Positions 46,316 through 57,767 are shown, counted from the stretch's first letter. The stretch: DNA of 64,000 bases from Sorex araneus (GCF_027595985.1 NC_073303.1:374587803-374651802); one strand, 5' to 3'. Notes: generated from the letters alone by a model not told the origin. Numbers and translations are program-made.

Positions 46316-46677
46316 CCAAACAATGAATTTATTTTAAGTTTAAGAACACAAGCATAAAAGTTTGTGTAAAGAATATGGATGTCATTTAGTGTAATTGTAC
46401 ATAAAATTAAATTCCCGAAAGTAATTTCAGAATTCCCTTAGGAAACATCTGCCAAAGTCAAGTATAACATTATACCAGAAATTGGTAAAATTATGAAATT
46501 GGAGCTCATATCACAAAACTTCTGGGAAGTTTTCCAATCGTGAAAGGATATCTATAGTTGAAAATAAAGTTTACTGATGTGAACGGATATATGCTTCATG
46601 TATCTATTTGTTAACTCAAAGTTGGGAATTAACTATGTTTTTAATAATATTTATAAAGCAAATTTATTAAGAAATAT
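46316..46677. other. Unassigned AT-rich DNA
   Basis: Nothing recognised. Confidence 0.45.
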
Positions 46678-46914
46678 CTGTCACTGACATCCCGTTGCTC
46701 ATCGATTTGCTCGAGCGGGCACCAGTAACATCTCTCATTGAGAGACTTATTGTTACTGTTTTTGGCATATCTAATACGCACGGGTTCCTTGCCAGGCTCT
46801 GCTGTGAGGGCATACCGAGGGATACTCTCGGTACCTTGCCAGGCTCTCCGAGAGGAGTGGAGGAATCGAACTCGAGTCGGCCGCCTGAAAGGCAAATGCC
46901 CAACCACTGTGCTA
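46678..46914 (-). mobile_element. Family B SINE
   Basis: Full minus-strand copy with the TCTCTCATTGAGAGACTTA block intact. A short insertion (CATACCGAGG near 46811) duplicates part of the GAGAGTAT body word. The terminal few bases of the head are missing. Confidence 0.92.
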
Positions 46915-47744
46915 TAAAAATGAAAATATGAGAAGCATGAACATGTAATTATTTATTTCAGAATAATGTGTCATTATAACAATTCAGTAATATTTTGCTT
47001 GATTAGAAGCTCTTTGAAAATAAATTAATAAAAATTAATTTGTAACAGCAAAAAATTGCAATAGACTTAGTGATCTGAAGAATTTGTCTTATATACACTC
47101 ACTCGTACTCAAAGTAAATAGACAACAAAAGGACATAGTGAGAAAAGTATAAATAGATATGCTGCTGAGGCATAGTGAGAAGTAAATAGGTTAGTACATG
47201 TAAAGTGTGTTTGCAAAGATTCCTCAGTATGTCCCTCTCTGTTTCTCTTTGCATTCAAACTTCATTGCAACATATCAAAAAGTTTAATTTTCACTTGATT
47301 TTCATGCATTATCATTAAAAAATATGCATGTTACAAAATATATTGCTTGATAATCAATTTGCAATATAATTACCCTCATATTGACTTTGATAAAACTGAA
47401 GAACATCAGGATTGTAATACCACTTCATGCATTTGAAATATGCAGTACTGAATGAAATAAGATGCATTTGAACACAGAATTTTTCCATATTGTTGCATTT
47501 GAAAAAGAGGACAGAAAAAAATACTCTATTTAGGGTTTCATTTTTCCAGAAGAAAAATCGTGTCTTGCACTGTTATACTAAAAATACTTTTCAATAAATT
47601 AACTTGTTACTATACACAAAGTGAAAATCAAAAATGCCCATATATGCATGTTATTGGAAAGTTGCATGAATTATATGTGTCAGAGAGTAAACAGTTTCAA
47701 GTCTTTTGTAATTATGGCCAGTCAGATGCTCTGAAACATTAGCT
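46915..47744. other. Unassigned AT-rich DNA
   Basis: No gene or repeat recognised. Confidence 0.45.
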
Positions 47745-47749
47745 TTTAT

Positions 47750-48375
47750 TTTTTTAATAATTATTATTATTATTTTATTAATGAATCACCATGAGGGTAC
47801 AGTTACAAATTTACATAATTTCTTGCTTATCTTTCAGTCATACACTGCTTGAGTACCCATCCCTCCACCAGTGCCCGTTTTCCACTGATGATCCCAGCAT
47901 CCCTCCCCCCTCATTCCATTCCCCCCACCAACCCCACCTCTGTGGTAGGGCATTCCCCTTTGTTCTCTTTCTCCTTTTGGGTGTTGTGATTTGCAATGGA
48001 GGTATTGGGTGGCCATCATGTTCAATCTATAGTCTGCTTTCAGCACGCATCTCCCTTCCCGAGTGGGTCCTCCCACCACTCTTTACTTGGTGATCCCGTC
48101 TCTATCTGAGCTGCCTTTCCCCCAGCATGTGAGGCCGGCTTCCAAGCCATGAAGCAAACCTAGTACTTATTTCTACTATTCTTGGGTGTTAGTCTCCCAT
48201 TCTGTTGTTTTTTATATTCCGCAGAGGAGTGCAATTCTTCTATGTCTGTCCCTCTCTTTCGGACTCATTTCACTTAGCATGATACGTTCTATGTTGATCC
48301 ACTTATATACAAAGTTCATGACTTTATCTTTTCTGAAAGCTTCATAGTATTCCACTGTGTAGATGTACCAAAGTG
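47750..48375 (-). mobile_element. L1 3' end, antisense, younger-looking
   Basis: The A-tail side (TTATTATTATTTTATTAAT) precedes the terminal word GAATCACCATGAG. The C-rich 3' UTR (CCCATCCCTCCACCAGTGCC) follows, then the end of ORF2 (CATAGTATTCCACTGTGTAG near 48344). It is the mirror of the sense copy at 54185-54815. Confidence 0.88.
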
Positions 48376-48399
48376 AAACACTAGCTCTTAAACAGGAGG

Positions 48400-48498
48400 T
48401 CGCTCAAAGGCTGGAGTGCAGGACCACTGGCTTCAATCTCTGGTATGCATGTGCCTGAGGAACTCTGAGTATGACCCCCTTAAACCAAAAGGAAATAA
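48400..48498 (+). mobile_element. Family A SINE remnant
   Basis: Decayed head and B-box region (AAAGGCTGGAGTGCAGG, GGCTTCAATCTCTGG) with AAACCAAAAGGAAATAAAAT at the end. The centre is shortened. Confidence 0.55.
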
Positions 48499-48642
48499 AA
48501 TTAAGAAAGTGACTTTATATTGTTTTCATTTTCTTTTTTCTTTTTTCTGGGGGGGGTGGGGGAGTCACACCCAGCGATGCTCAGGGGTTAGTCCTGACTC
48601 TGCACGCTGGAATTACAGCTGGCGGCACTTGGAACCATATGA

Positions 48643-48668
48643 TGTTGGGGAACAGTTCTTCCCCAACA
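48643..48668. repeat. Hairpin at the 3' end of the LTR
   Basis: TGTTGGGGAA, 6-base loop, TTCCCCAACA. It is a perfect 10 bp inverted repeat placed exactly at the LTR terminus. Confidence 0.93.
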
Positions 48669-48767
48669 TGCCCAGAGAGGTTGCATACCAGATCTGGGGC
48701 AGACATGGAATGAAGGATGACAGGGGCGTGGATAAACCGCTCCAGGAGACCGCTGATGGACGCTCAC

Positions 48768-48773
48768 TTTATT
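48768..48773 (-). terminator. Polyadenylation signal of the solo LTR
   Basis: AATAAA on the minus strand just downstream of the TATA box, implying a very short R region upstream of it or an R that includes it. Confidence 0.6.
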
Positions 48774-48785
48774 GCCAAATACACG

Positions 48786-48792
48786 TTTTATA
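48786..48792 (-). promoter_or_regulatory. TATA box of the solo LTR
   Basis: TATAAAA on the minus strand in the expected place of an LTR core promoter. Whether it is active cannot be told from sequence. Confidence 0.6.
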
Positions 48793-49159
48793 GAGGGTCT
48801 CGGCTTAGGAGCATGGCCCAATCACATAACGTTTAGCATTACTGATCTGTCACTTTTCCAACTCTGTTTTGCCCCGGCCCAATCCCGATTAGGGCCAGAT
48901 GCTGCAGTTAGGAATGCAGTTAGGTGGCAATTCTTGGGGGTGAGACTCAAGACTAGATACATGGTGCTTGTAAAATGTTCCCAGACACTCCCAACTTGTT
49001 CACGATGCAGGAGCAGGTCTTCTCTGCTCTGCAGGGACAGCTCTTATCAGCACTGACCCCTGTTGCCATGCTCCACAATATGGGATGCCAGAGATTGAAC
49101 CCAGGTTTGTTGCGTGAAAAGCAAATGCCCTACCTGCTAGACTATCGCTCAGGCCCCTG

Positions 49160-49710
49160 TTTTCATTTTCTAAACTTAAGTTATTAATGGTACTGTTGCA
49201 TGTCAATTAATTTATCCTTAATGTGTCCTCCTACTGGTACCTTTTCAAAGGCCAGGCTGTGTGAATGAAAATCAAATAACAGCAGAGACTAAAACTCGGT
49301 TCGAATTTTTTCGTGATGTGTTAGTGACTTCAAAGTAATCTGTAAAGAAATTTTTCGTTGCTGTTTCAACTAATGTCAACATTTTAGAGGTGTGACTATA
49401 GTCTGGAGTCTTACAGGAAGCTGTATTTGAATTTTAATTAGTTTAAGTATAGGAAGCCAGAAAAGAATAAAAGCAAACTGGGTGTCACTCAGTTATGTGT
49501 CCCACTGGCTTGAGTTGAGACAGCTTTTCTCCTTTGGGGTTATACATTTCTTCCTGCAGGGCAGCTATCTTTTTTCTCTAAAAAAAGTCAGTTTATCTAT
49601 GTAAATACCTATTTGAAAGAATATAGTAGGATACTTCCTGCATGTATGGCTAGACTACAACATGTTGTTTAGTGTCCTGAAACATTTTGACTATAAAATA
49701 TTCTGAAGAA
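49160..49710. other. Unassigned AT-rich DNA
   Basis: No gene or repeat recognised. Confidence 0.45.
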
Positions 49711-49920
49711 GGATCTGGAGCAATTTAGCACAGCTGGTAGGATGTTTGCATTGCACCTGCCCACCCTGGGTTTGATTCCTCCATGCCTCTCAGAGAGCCT
49801 GGCAAGCTACCTGTGGTGTATTCAATATGCCAAAAACAGTAACAACAAGTTTCACAATGCAGATGTTACTGGTGCCCATTTGAGAAAATCGATGAAAAAT
49901 GGGATGACAGTGCTGTAGTG
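49711..49920 (+). mobile_element. Family B SINE, diverged
   Basis: Head GGATCTGGAGCAATTTAGCAC, B box GGGTTTGATTCC and body CCAAAAACAGTAACAACAAG. About 35 bases of the body between the two GGCAAGCTACC words are deleted. It ends GATGACAGTGCTG. Confidence 0.88.
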
Positions 49921-49944
49921 CTACAATGTTTTGCTTGATATTTA

Positions 49945-50030
49945 GATTTTTTTTATTTTATTGAATCACCATGAGATAGTTATAAGCTTTCATGTTTGGA
50001 TTACAATCTCACAATGATAGATTGATGTAT
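49945..50030 (-). mobile_element. L1 3' terminus, short antisense fragment
   Basis: TTTATTGAATCACCATGAG is the shared L1 3' terminal word, followed by a short 3' UTR stretch. It is a severely 5'-truncated insertion. Confidence 0.65.
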
Positions 50031-50649
50031 TCTGTTTCATCCTTCTTCATTTCTTCTCATTTAATTTTTCCACTGATATCAACTTTAATTGGTAAATATC
50101 AACAGTATATTTCTTACATACTATTGTGCCTGAGGTTAGACTAAATTATAGTGGAAACAATGCTAAGTGTTAATGATAATATTTGGAAGTGAATTTACTA
50201 GTAACATATTGCTACATGAGAAGTTATACCAAAAAGGATGATTAAAAGAACATTTATTTTCTCAAATAAATGGGCTATTTATTAATTAGTTCTTCTAGGT
50301 GGGTTAGAAGAAGTTCCCAAACTCAACAACAACCAGCACAACAACAGTGTTTAAAGTTAGAACTGAATAGAGACTGGCCCAAAGAAGACATCCAAGTAGC
50401 CCATAGGCAATGCAAAGGCCCTAATCACCATTGACTGTCACGGAAATGTTAGTCTATAGGGCAGTGAGGGATCACTTCACACCGGTGAGACTGGCATACA
50501 CTAAAAGGACCAGGGAAAGCAAACACTGGTGGGGAGAAAAGAATCACCTTCATTCACATTTGGTGGGAATGAAATTTGGTTCAACCCTTATGAAAACATT
50601 TTTGAATTTACAAACATACATACTCCTCTGTGGGTTTTTTTATCCATAA

Positions 50650-50821
50650 TTTTTTATTTTTGGGGGATCACACCTGGCAATGCTCAAGAGTTACTTCTGG
50701 CTCTGTACTCAGGAATTTCTCCTGGTGGTGCTAAGGGGACCATATGGGATGCCAGAGAATGAACCCTGGTATGCCACGTGCAAGGCAAATGTCCTACCTG
50801 CTGTACTATTGCTCCAGCCCC
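50650..50821 (-). mobile_element. Family A SINE inside L1
   Basis: Complete minus-strand copy ending TTGCTCCAGCCC. Being inside the L1, it is younger than that element. Confidence 0.9.
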
Positions 50822-50954
50822 CTTTGGCAGTGATCTTTCCATAACCACATACACACACAAACACACCATGTACATAATGGAACACATAGCTATTAGACAA
50901 CATGTTGCCCTTTGTTACAAACATAGATAGAACTATAGAAGTTGTGAAGTTGTG

Positions 50955-51203
50955 GGCTGGAGTGATAGCACAGCGGTTAGGCGTTTGCCTTTCATGCGGC
51001 TGACCCGTGTTCGATTCTTCTGCCCCTCTCGGAGAGCCCGGCAAGCTACCAAGAGTATCGTGTCCATACTGCAGAGCCTGGCAAGCTCCCCGTGGCATAT
51101 TCGATATGCCAAAAACAGTAACAATAAGTCTCTCAATGAGAGACATTACTGGTGCCCGCTCGAACAAATCAATGAGCAGTGGCATGACAGTGACAGTGAC
51201 AGT
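50955..51203 (+). mobile_element. Family B SINE inside L1
   Basis: Complete copy with head GGCTGGAGTGATAGCACAG, perfect TCTCTCAATGAGAGACATTA block and three GACAGT units. It is inserted in the same L1 as the preceding A copy. Confidence 0.95.
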
Positions 51204-51689
51204 GAAAGAAGTCAAAAGGAGAAAGGCAAATAGCAGGTGATCTCATTCATATGTGGCTTATAAAGAAACAAAGCAAGGGTGGAACTCTCAGTGTTCCATG
51301 AAAACAAACTCTGAGGACAAAATGGGTTCCGTGAGCTGAAAATGTCCACTGGACTATGATGAAGGGACCTGGCACTTTGATGGCAGCTATGGTGTGGGAG
51401 CATTGTACCTGTAAAACTTGTTTGTGTGTGCATGTGTATGTGTGTGTGTTACCTCAATAAAGATAATTTATAAAAACTCAAGTGAGTTAGGGATGTATTG
51501 GCTATTTAGTTGGATTCTTGGACTGTCTTTGGGTATCTCACCATCCATTAAGGTTACCATCATCCTTAGGCTCAGCCGGGGTGAACTTGTCTTTCTATGA
51601 CTTTTTCTTCTTCCTCTGATCATATTTGGGTCACCAGTGGCTCTGCTGTGACATTTGCATAATCAAATTCTCCATGGTACTGGTATTAT

Positions 51690-51950
51690 AATGTCCAGTG
51701 TGATAGACTAAAATCAGAGTGCAAATACATAATGCAGATTGAATTCTAAGTAATGTGCAAATGACCCACAAAAGAGCAATAAGGAAAACAGAAGTAAAAG
51801 ATGGCTGGGGCGTGGGGGGGGGACAGACAGTAAGTACAATGGCAGACTTAAGCTCTAGTATATCAATATTGACCTCAAATGTGAGTGGCTTGTATAGATC
51901 AATTAGAGAGATTGGCAGGATATATAAAACAGAATGTTAATGAAAGAAAA
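51690..51950 (+). mobile_element. L1 fragment at the start of ORF2, sense
   Basis: The plus frame at 51755-51940 ends with ISILTSNVSGLYRSIREIGR. This resembles the opening of the L1 ORF2 endonuclease domain, where an LTLNVNGL-type motif is followed by a basic stretch. It is not contiguous with the L1 3' end just upstream, so the two are separate or rearranged pieces. Confidence 0.7.
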
Positions 51951-53435
51951 TAAAAGCCTCTTGATAGCTAACTTATAGCTTCATTACTCTTTATGACATA
52001 GAAGTATAGTCAGGTTGTCATTTTAATTGTCGAGTCCAGATATTTCAAAGTAGTAGGGGAGGAAGTGAAGTTCGCTCAGTATCAGAGAAGAAATCTCATC
52101 TATCTTTGGGGCATATGAATTACCTCTGTAATGTTTTAAGGTTTGTGTTACAGTCTTTAATGTTTTTTATTAAATTATTTACCCTGAAGGTTTAAACTCC
52201 AGTGATTTAAGGGGAATTCCACCCATATGCTTATAATTCAAAGTGGTAGACACATTTTTCTTCTTCCTTTTCGTGTTCTATATAAAGAACTCTCTTGAAC
52301 TAGTTTCAGGAATACTTTGGTAAGCTTACACTTAGCCACAAATTTAAAGTTTAAATTTGAAATTCAATACATGTAAATAATGTATAGATTATGAGAAATT
52401 TCCAGAAATCCTCTGAATTTAGAAGCTATGAATTATAACGGTTGATTATTTAATATTGAAAGTTATTGGAAACCTAGTTTATTAGAACTTAGTCAATTAA
52501 TTTCAAGAAAAGAAAGTTTAATAGGAAAATGCTTGTATCCCTAGTAACTTCTTTTAGCCATTTTTATTAGTCCTTAATGAGTTAATATTAAGTGCCAGTT
52601 TTAGTCATGTATTTTGATCTACTTGGCCAGATTTGTGAAATAATTTCTAGACATTTTATCTTTAAAACAAAGCCCTACTTTTTCTTCAATCTTAGTATGA
52701 AATAATTCTTAGTGTATATATATATATATGTTTTGGGTTTAAAAACAATATAGTTACTATTATTTAATTGTCGGTCTGCAACAAAATTAACATTGACCCA
52801 TAACTTGGGTATAAAGGCATAAATATTACTTTTTTTGAAACTGGAAAAGGCCTTGTAAGTAAATGACATGAACCTTGGAGACAAAAATCAGACAAAATAC
52901 ATAAATAGATGGAAAGAAACTGATTTTTCCCCTACATCATTCTTTACTCCTATATACGTATGTGAAAATGGATTAAACAGAAAATTGATTTGACATAGAG
53001 AAATTTTCTCCTAGAACTGCTGACATTACTGAAATGTACACAAAACGTGCCCAATCTGCTTGCTTATGGCTCTTATGCTCACGTTAAGAGCCAAGGATAC
53101 CATCCATTGTCCCAGTCGGACACTGATATTGATCCCGAATGTAGTTAAATGAGTGATTCTTTATAGTGGAGATAGCTCTGAACTTGAAACGGAAGGTCAT
53201 CATTAAGCCCCATCTCTGCCTCTTACCTGATACTGATCCAGGTTCCCTCCTCATACAATTCCACGAGCATTATACAAAGTGCTTATTTAAAAAAATTATC
53301 TTAAAGATACAATATACAACTGCTTTCATACAACATTATACATTAGACAACAACATATATTAAAGGTACATTATACAACTGCAAAGGGTAATTACATCCT
53401 GAGGCTAAGGATACTGTTAGCATTTTATTCTGTCA
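51951..53435. other. Unassigned AT-rich DNA
   Basis: No gene or repeat recognised apart from a short (TA)n near 52715-52728. Confidence 0.45.
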
Positions 53436-53508
53436 GGGATAGCAGGCCTGCGTCACATGAAGGAGACCCTGGGTTCCACTCCCTGTACCCCCCTTCAAAA
53501 AAAAAAAT
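53436..53508 (+). mobile_element. SINE head fragment
   Basis: ACCCTGGGTTCCACTCCCTGTA contains a B-box-like word and runs straight into a C-rich and then A-rich end. It looks like the head of an A-type copy with the body deleted. Confidence 0.45.
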
Positions 53509-53618
53509 GTGGCTGGAGCAAGAAGGGCCTAGAAGGACAAGTGGAGAGGGAGATTAGTGTCAAATCATGGGAGAATAAGACCATTATTTCAAGACATTTT
53601 TTCACTTTTTTTATTTTA

Positions 53619-53786
53619 AGCTTTTGTTTTTGGCTCATACCTGGCAGAGCTCAGGACTGATTCCTTACTCTGTGATCAGGAATGACTCCTTGTAGTGCTC
53701 AAGGGACTGTACGTGGTGCTGGGGGTTAAACTAGGCTTGGCTGCATCCAAGGCAAGTGTCTTGAGTCATGACTATCTCTCTGGCCT
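53619..53786 (-). mobile_element. Family A SINE, diverged
   Basis: Words TACCTGGCAGAGCTCAGGAC, GTGCTCAAGGGACTGTACG and CATCCAAGGCAAGTG fit a diverged minus-strand copy. Confidence 0.78.
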
Positions 53787-53789
53787 TGT

Positions 53790-54184
53790 GTTTTTTGGGT
53801 CTGTTGTTGTTGTTTTGTTTTAATCTTATTCTAACTGTAATAGGAAGGTACCCATAACTTTTAATAGGGCATCCATACAAGTTTATTTTTTAAAGTACCT
53901 TGCTGCATGCCAACAGGATAAAGATCTTAGCAGGTACTTACGTGGTAGTGATGGTGATTGGGGTGGTGGTGGTTTTCAGAGTATGAAGTAATAGAAGAGG
54001 GAAGACTTGGGTTATAAGATAATCTATGGCAATGAAATAATGGGACTGTCTGGGACCAGAGAATATAGAAGTTAAAACTGTTGCTTTGCATGTGACTGAT
54101 TGGAAATGAACATTCCAGAAGTATTCTCTAAGCCACAGAGCCTGGAGTGACCCATGAGACAGCTGCTGGGTGTGGAACACCCAA
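53790..54184. other. Unassigned DNA
   Basis: Nothing recognised. A GGTGGTGGTGG run lies near 53960. Confidence 0.4.
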
Positions 54185-54815
54185 TAATAGACCTGGCTAA
54201 CCCAAGTGCTTAAGAACAGACAACTGATTAAAAAAACTTTGTTACATCTACACAGTGGAATACTATGTAGCTGTTAGAAATGATGAAACCATGAAATTTG
54301 CATATCAGTGGATGGACATGAAGAGTATTATGCTAAATGAAATGAGTCAGAAAGAGAGGGACAGACATAGAATGACTGCACTCTTTTGCGGAATATAAAG
54401 TAACATAATATGGGACTAATACCCAAGGATAGCAGAAATAAGGGCCAGGAGGATACCTCCATGGTTTAGAGGCTGGCCTCACTTGCTGGGGGAAAAGGCA
54501 GTTGGGATGGAGAAGGAACCACTAAGTAAATGATGGAGGGATTACTTGGGATGGGAGATGCATGCTGAAAGTTGACTAAGGACCAAACATGAGGCTCTTA
54601 GTATCTGTATTGCAAACCATAATGCCCAAATAGAGAGAGTAAGAAGGAGTGTACCTGCCAAAGAGGCAGTGGTGGAATGGGGTGGGGGAGACAGGGAGGA
54701 GACTGAGAACATTAGTGGTGGAAAATGCACTGGTGGAGGGATGGGTGCTCGATTCTTGTATGACTGAAACATAATCATGAAAGTTTGTAACTATCTCGTG
54801 GTGATTCAATTAAAA
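54185..54815 (+). mobile_element. L1 3' end, sense, younger-looking
   Basis: ORF2 end: ACACAGTGGAATACTATGTAG near 54249 and GGATGGACATGAAGAG near 54311. A G-rich 3' UTR follows (GCACTGGTGGAGGGATGGGTG near 54729), ending CTCGTGGTGATTCAATT and an A run. It is 5'-truncated. Confidence 0.9.
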
Positions 54816-54824
54816 AAATTATAG

Positions 54825-56731
54825 ACCTGACTATGTTGAGTGGGCGAGAAACTATGCTTTTGACTTGGGCGAGGGGGAAGATGCGATGCTGGAGCAGAAG
54901 AATGGAAAGGGAACACACATTTATGGTGGTCGGTAGGCAAGAGTTTGAATCGGTCCATAGGAAGGTTGAAATAGTCATTCCAGGTGCTCATGCTATGGAG
55001 AGAAAGAGAGAGAAACACATTATGCCCTTTAGCAATGAGGAGAGTCAGAACAGGGGAGGAAAATGTGAGAGTCAGAGCCAAGGGCATTCCACTGAGATCC
55101 AGCAGGCTATAGGCTGCCTGCACTTACAAGTGCTCAGCCAGGAGAAGCAGGAACAGTCAGGAGGTAAGGAGAAGTAGAACAAAGATTATTTATCGAGGAT
55201 GCAATTTTCAGCTGCTTTGGATATTGCTGAGGTCAAATCAGGCAAGGAGAGAAGTGAATGTGGGACCTGGAAATACTGAGGTCGTGTGCTATTTTTGGAT
55301 CACTGAGAGATGGAATGTGAGAATATGGAGGCAGGAAGTGAAGGACAGTAGACGGATTCTTGTGGCAGGAAGCAGAGCTGGGGCATTGCTCCGTGGGGAG
55401 GGTTCCATGGTACTCTCAGCTGCAGCTCGGGAAGAAGTGACCTGCTAGAGAGGGGGTGCATGTGACACCCTTGAAAGGGTGTAGGATAAAGTTGCTCATA
55501 TCTGTGGCTTAGAGATGAAGAAATGTCCTGTGTGGGCTAATTGCCTACATGCACGGATAATGAGTGGCAAAGGGAGAATCTGAATTCAGACCCATGCCAT
55601 TCTCCTGTCCAGTGTCCTTTCATTGCTTCCTTCTAGTGACTGCTGCGTATACCCATGTCCCCCCCCAATGTTTGTCTACATTCTAATTTATAGGACCTGC
55701 TCTATGTTTCCTTATGACATATATAAAAATTTACAGCTGTGAGTTGCTTAAGCCTTTTGGTAGGGGAGATTATCCTGGACTTTCAAGGTATCCCCACACA
55801 TAAGAAAAACTCTTAGGAGAAATGAAGCTCAAGGCTCATATGCTGATGGTGCTTAAGATTGATCGGAGGGATCCAGGAAATGCAGACAACCTTTAGAATC
55901 TGAGAAGAATATGAAAGCAGATTTTATATGCAGAAGCCTGTCTGCATCGTGATTTTAGTGGAGAATGATCTCTGTGGTCCTCCGAACTTTCAAAGTGTAA
56001 TATAATAAAGTTGTTTTGCTTTAAGTTATCATAAAAACACTATATTTCCATGTCTGTTAATTACTTGAAACACTTTCTCTTTTCCTTGTGCTCAAGTTAA
56101 ATCTGTTCTTGCCATGGTGATATCTAGTGATTATACTGAATAAATACATCGAGCATGTTCACTTTATATTTAAAATATTACTTTTTACTCAACGATCAAG
56201 GCAAGATGACTACCTTATACAACTTCTTGGGGAGTATTTTTTTTGTTTTTTATTCATAGATTTTAATAGATTTAAACCTTTCCTTGGGAAGTTTTTATTA
56301 TGAAGGAAATGGGAATGTCTGTATCAATATTTTACCTCTATCTCTATTTCAATCTAAGAAACAAGTCTCTTTCAAACCATGGGAAATTGATCACAAAAGG
56401 TCAAGTATTATATGAATACAAATGAGTGCTGGCTGCATGAAAACCAAGACCTTGTTTCGAGGACGGGACTGTGAATCACTGACATTTTGGAGCCATTTTC
56501 AAAAGGGAGCCCACTGGTCATTTCAGAGAAATTGTTTTACCTGACTCATTTGAACTGGGTCAGGTATTTCTAAACTGGGCCAAAGATCACAGGACCGAGC
56601 CAAAAGCAATTCTTTTAAGAAAGCATCAAGAAAGCAATTGCTGAGAAGTAATAGCACGCGGAGCACTGGTGATTATATACCGTTTTTGGCCAGAGAGTAG
56701 AATCAGTACCAATTACACACAGTCAAAAATA
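54825..56731. other. Unassigned DNA, purine-rich in part
   Basis: No repeat or gene recognised. The part 54990-55450 is purine-rich on the plus strand and open in several frames without a recognisable motif. Confidence 0.4.
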
Positions 56732-56875
56732 GCCCCGGGCCGAAGCGACAGTGCAGCACACGAGTCCTCGCCCGACACCAGGCATAGTCAGGCAGGCGTG
56801 ATCCCTGAGCACAGAGCCAGAAGTAAGCCCTGCAGGCTGCCAGGTGGGGTCTAGACACTGAAAATTCAAAAATTC
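56732..56875 (+). mobile_element. Family A SINE, old copy
   Basis: Decayed head GGCCGAAGCGACAGTGCAGC, then GTGATCCCTGAGCACAGAGCC and CCAGAAGTAAGCCCTG. The centre is shortened. Confidence 0.65.
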
Positions 56876-57116
56876 AGTTAAAAACATTAAAGAAGAGCCA
56901 GAGCTAGTGAACGCTAACTCCAGTCTCCAACCCTTTGTCTCATGTTCCCTTTTCATCACAGAAACCCCTTTGTGTCCCTCGTTGGGACACATTTTTATAT
57001 GTCTGCGTGCATCTGTGAACCCCAAAATGAAGTTCTTTGATTCTAATGAACAAGGTTCATTATTTTAATCATCTCCAGAAGTGTTATGTGGAATTTGGAA
57101 TTCCAAAGGGTTAATT

Positions 57117-57290
57117 TTGTTTGTTTTTGTTTGAGGGCCACCCTAGTGATGCTAAGGGGTTACACGTGACTCCGCACATAGGTGTTATTCCTGACAGTGC
57201 TCGGAGGACCAGATGGGATGCAAGGGATCGAACTCGGGTCAGCCTCATGCAAGACATGCACCTTATCATCTGTGGTATTGCTCTAGCTCC
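57117..57290 (-). mobile_element. Family A SINE with (TTTTG)n tail
   Basis: Tail TTTTGTTTGTTTTTGTTTG, body GGCCACCCTAGTGATGC, B-box region GATCGAACTCGGGTC and head TATTGCTCTAGCTCC. Confidence 0.85.
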
Positions 57291-57767
57291 CTAATGGGTG
57301 ACTTTTAATCTCTGTCACCAGTGTGGTCACCACATTCTGAGTTTGCAGTGAAACTCCAGGTCATATATAAGGAATAAACACGATTATGCGTGCCTTTTGT
57401 ATGAATATGACTAGCACTTGCTTTAGTAAGAAGTCAGTAGAAGGAGCAAAGTATTTGGAAATATTACCCATAGGTTTAGCTCTCAAAAGTTTAAGTGCAT
57501 TATGATGTTTTTGCTTCTGGGCCTACTTTATTTCCTTAGAGTTTTGATGGGGATACAGTTTATCAATGAAAATAGCTTTAAGAATATTTTTTTATTAAAA
57601 TTATGATTGCTTTTTCAAAGTAAATATGACATTCATTTAAGCTGCATTCTCTAAGATTCATTATTAAGCCTGAGGAAAATTTCCACTCAGTTCAGAAAGA
57701 ACAGCTTTGCAGTTCTCCACTTTTCACCACAGGGAAAGGGCATCATTTTGCCATGTGTAAGCAAAAG
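57291..57767. other. Unassigned AT-rich DNA
   Basis: Nothing recognised. Confidence 0.45.

Larger units (their letters stand above)
48643..49077 (-). mobile_element. Solo LTR of an endogenous retrovirus (class II-like)
   Basis: 435 bp, minus orientation, beginning TGTGGAG and ending CCCCAACA, so it has the canonical TG...CA ends. ATATGA (48637-48642) and ATATGG (49078-49083) are a 6 bp target duplication with one change. The SINE consensus at this point reads ATATGG. On the minus strand a TATAAAA (48786-48792) is followed 12 bases later by AATAAA (48768-48773). That compact TATA and poly-A spacing, with a 6 bp duplication, fits class II (betaretrovirus-like) LTRs. No internal viral genes are present, so recombination between two LTRs probably left this solo copy. 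Confidence 0.85.
48527..49158 (-). mobile_element. Family A SINE split by an LTR
   Basis: The left part (48527-48636) holds the tail and body up to ACC. The right part (49084-49158) resumes with GATGCCAGAGATTGAACCC and ends with the head CTATCGCTCAGGCCCC. Removing 48643-49077 and one copy of the 6 bp duplication rejoins a normal A body. Confidence 0.9.
50395..51478 (+). mobile_element. L1 3' part, sense, interrupted by two SINEs
   Basis: ORF2 words: GGATCACTTCACACCGGTGAG near 50468, GGTGGGAATGAAATTTGG near 50562, and GTGATCTCATTCATATGTGGC near 51237. The 3' UTR ends with CAATAAAG (51457-51464), a plausible L1 poly-A signal. The A copy at 50650 and the B copy at 50955 are inserted in it. Frames are broken. 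Confidence 0.85.

Noticed and set aside
50709-51215. 168-codon minus-strand frame
   Set aside because: It joins a reversed family B SINE to L1 sequence and contains SINE-derived peptides seen at many other loci in the window.
55010-55450. Purine-rich open frames as a coding exon
   Set aside because: Base bias alone keeps these frames open. No motif, splice site pair or start context supports coding.
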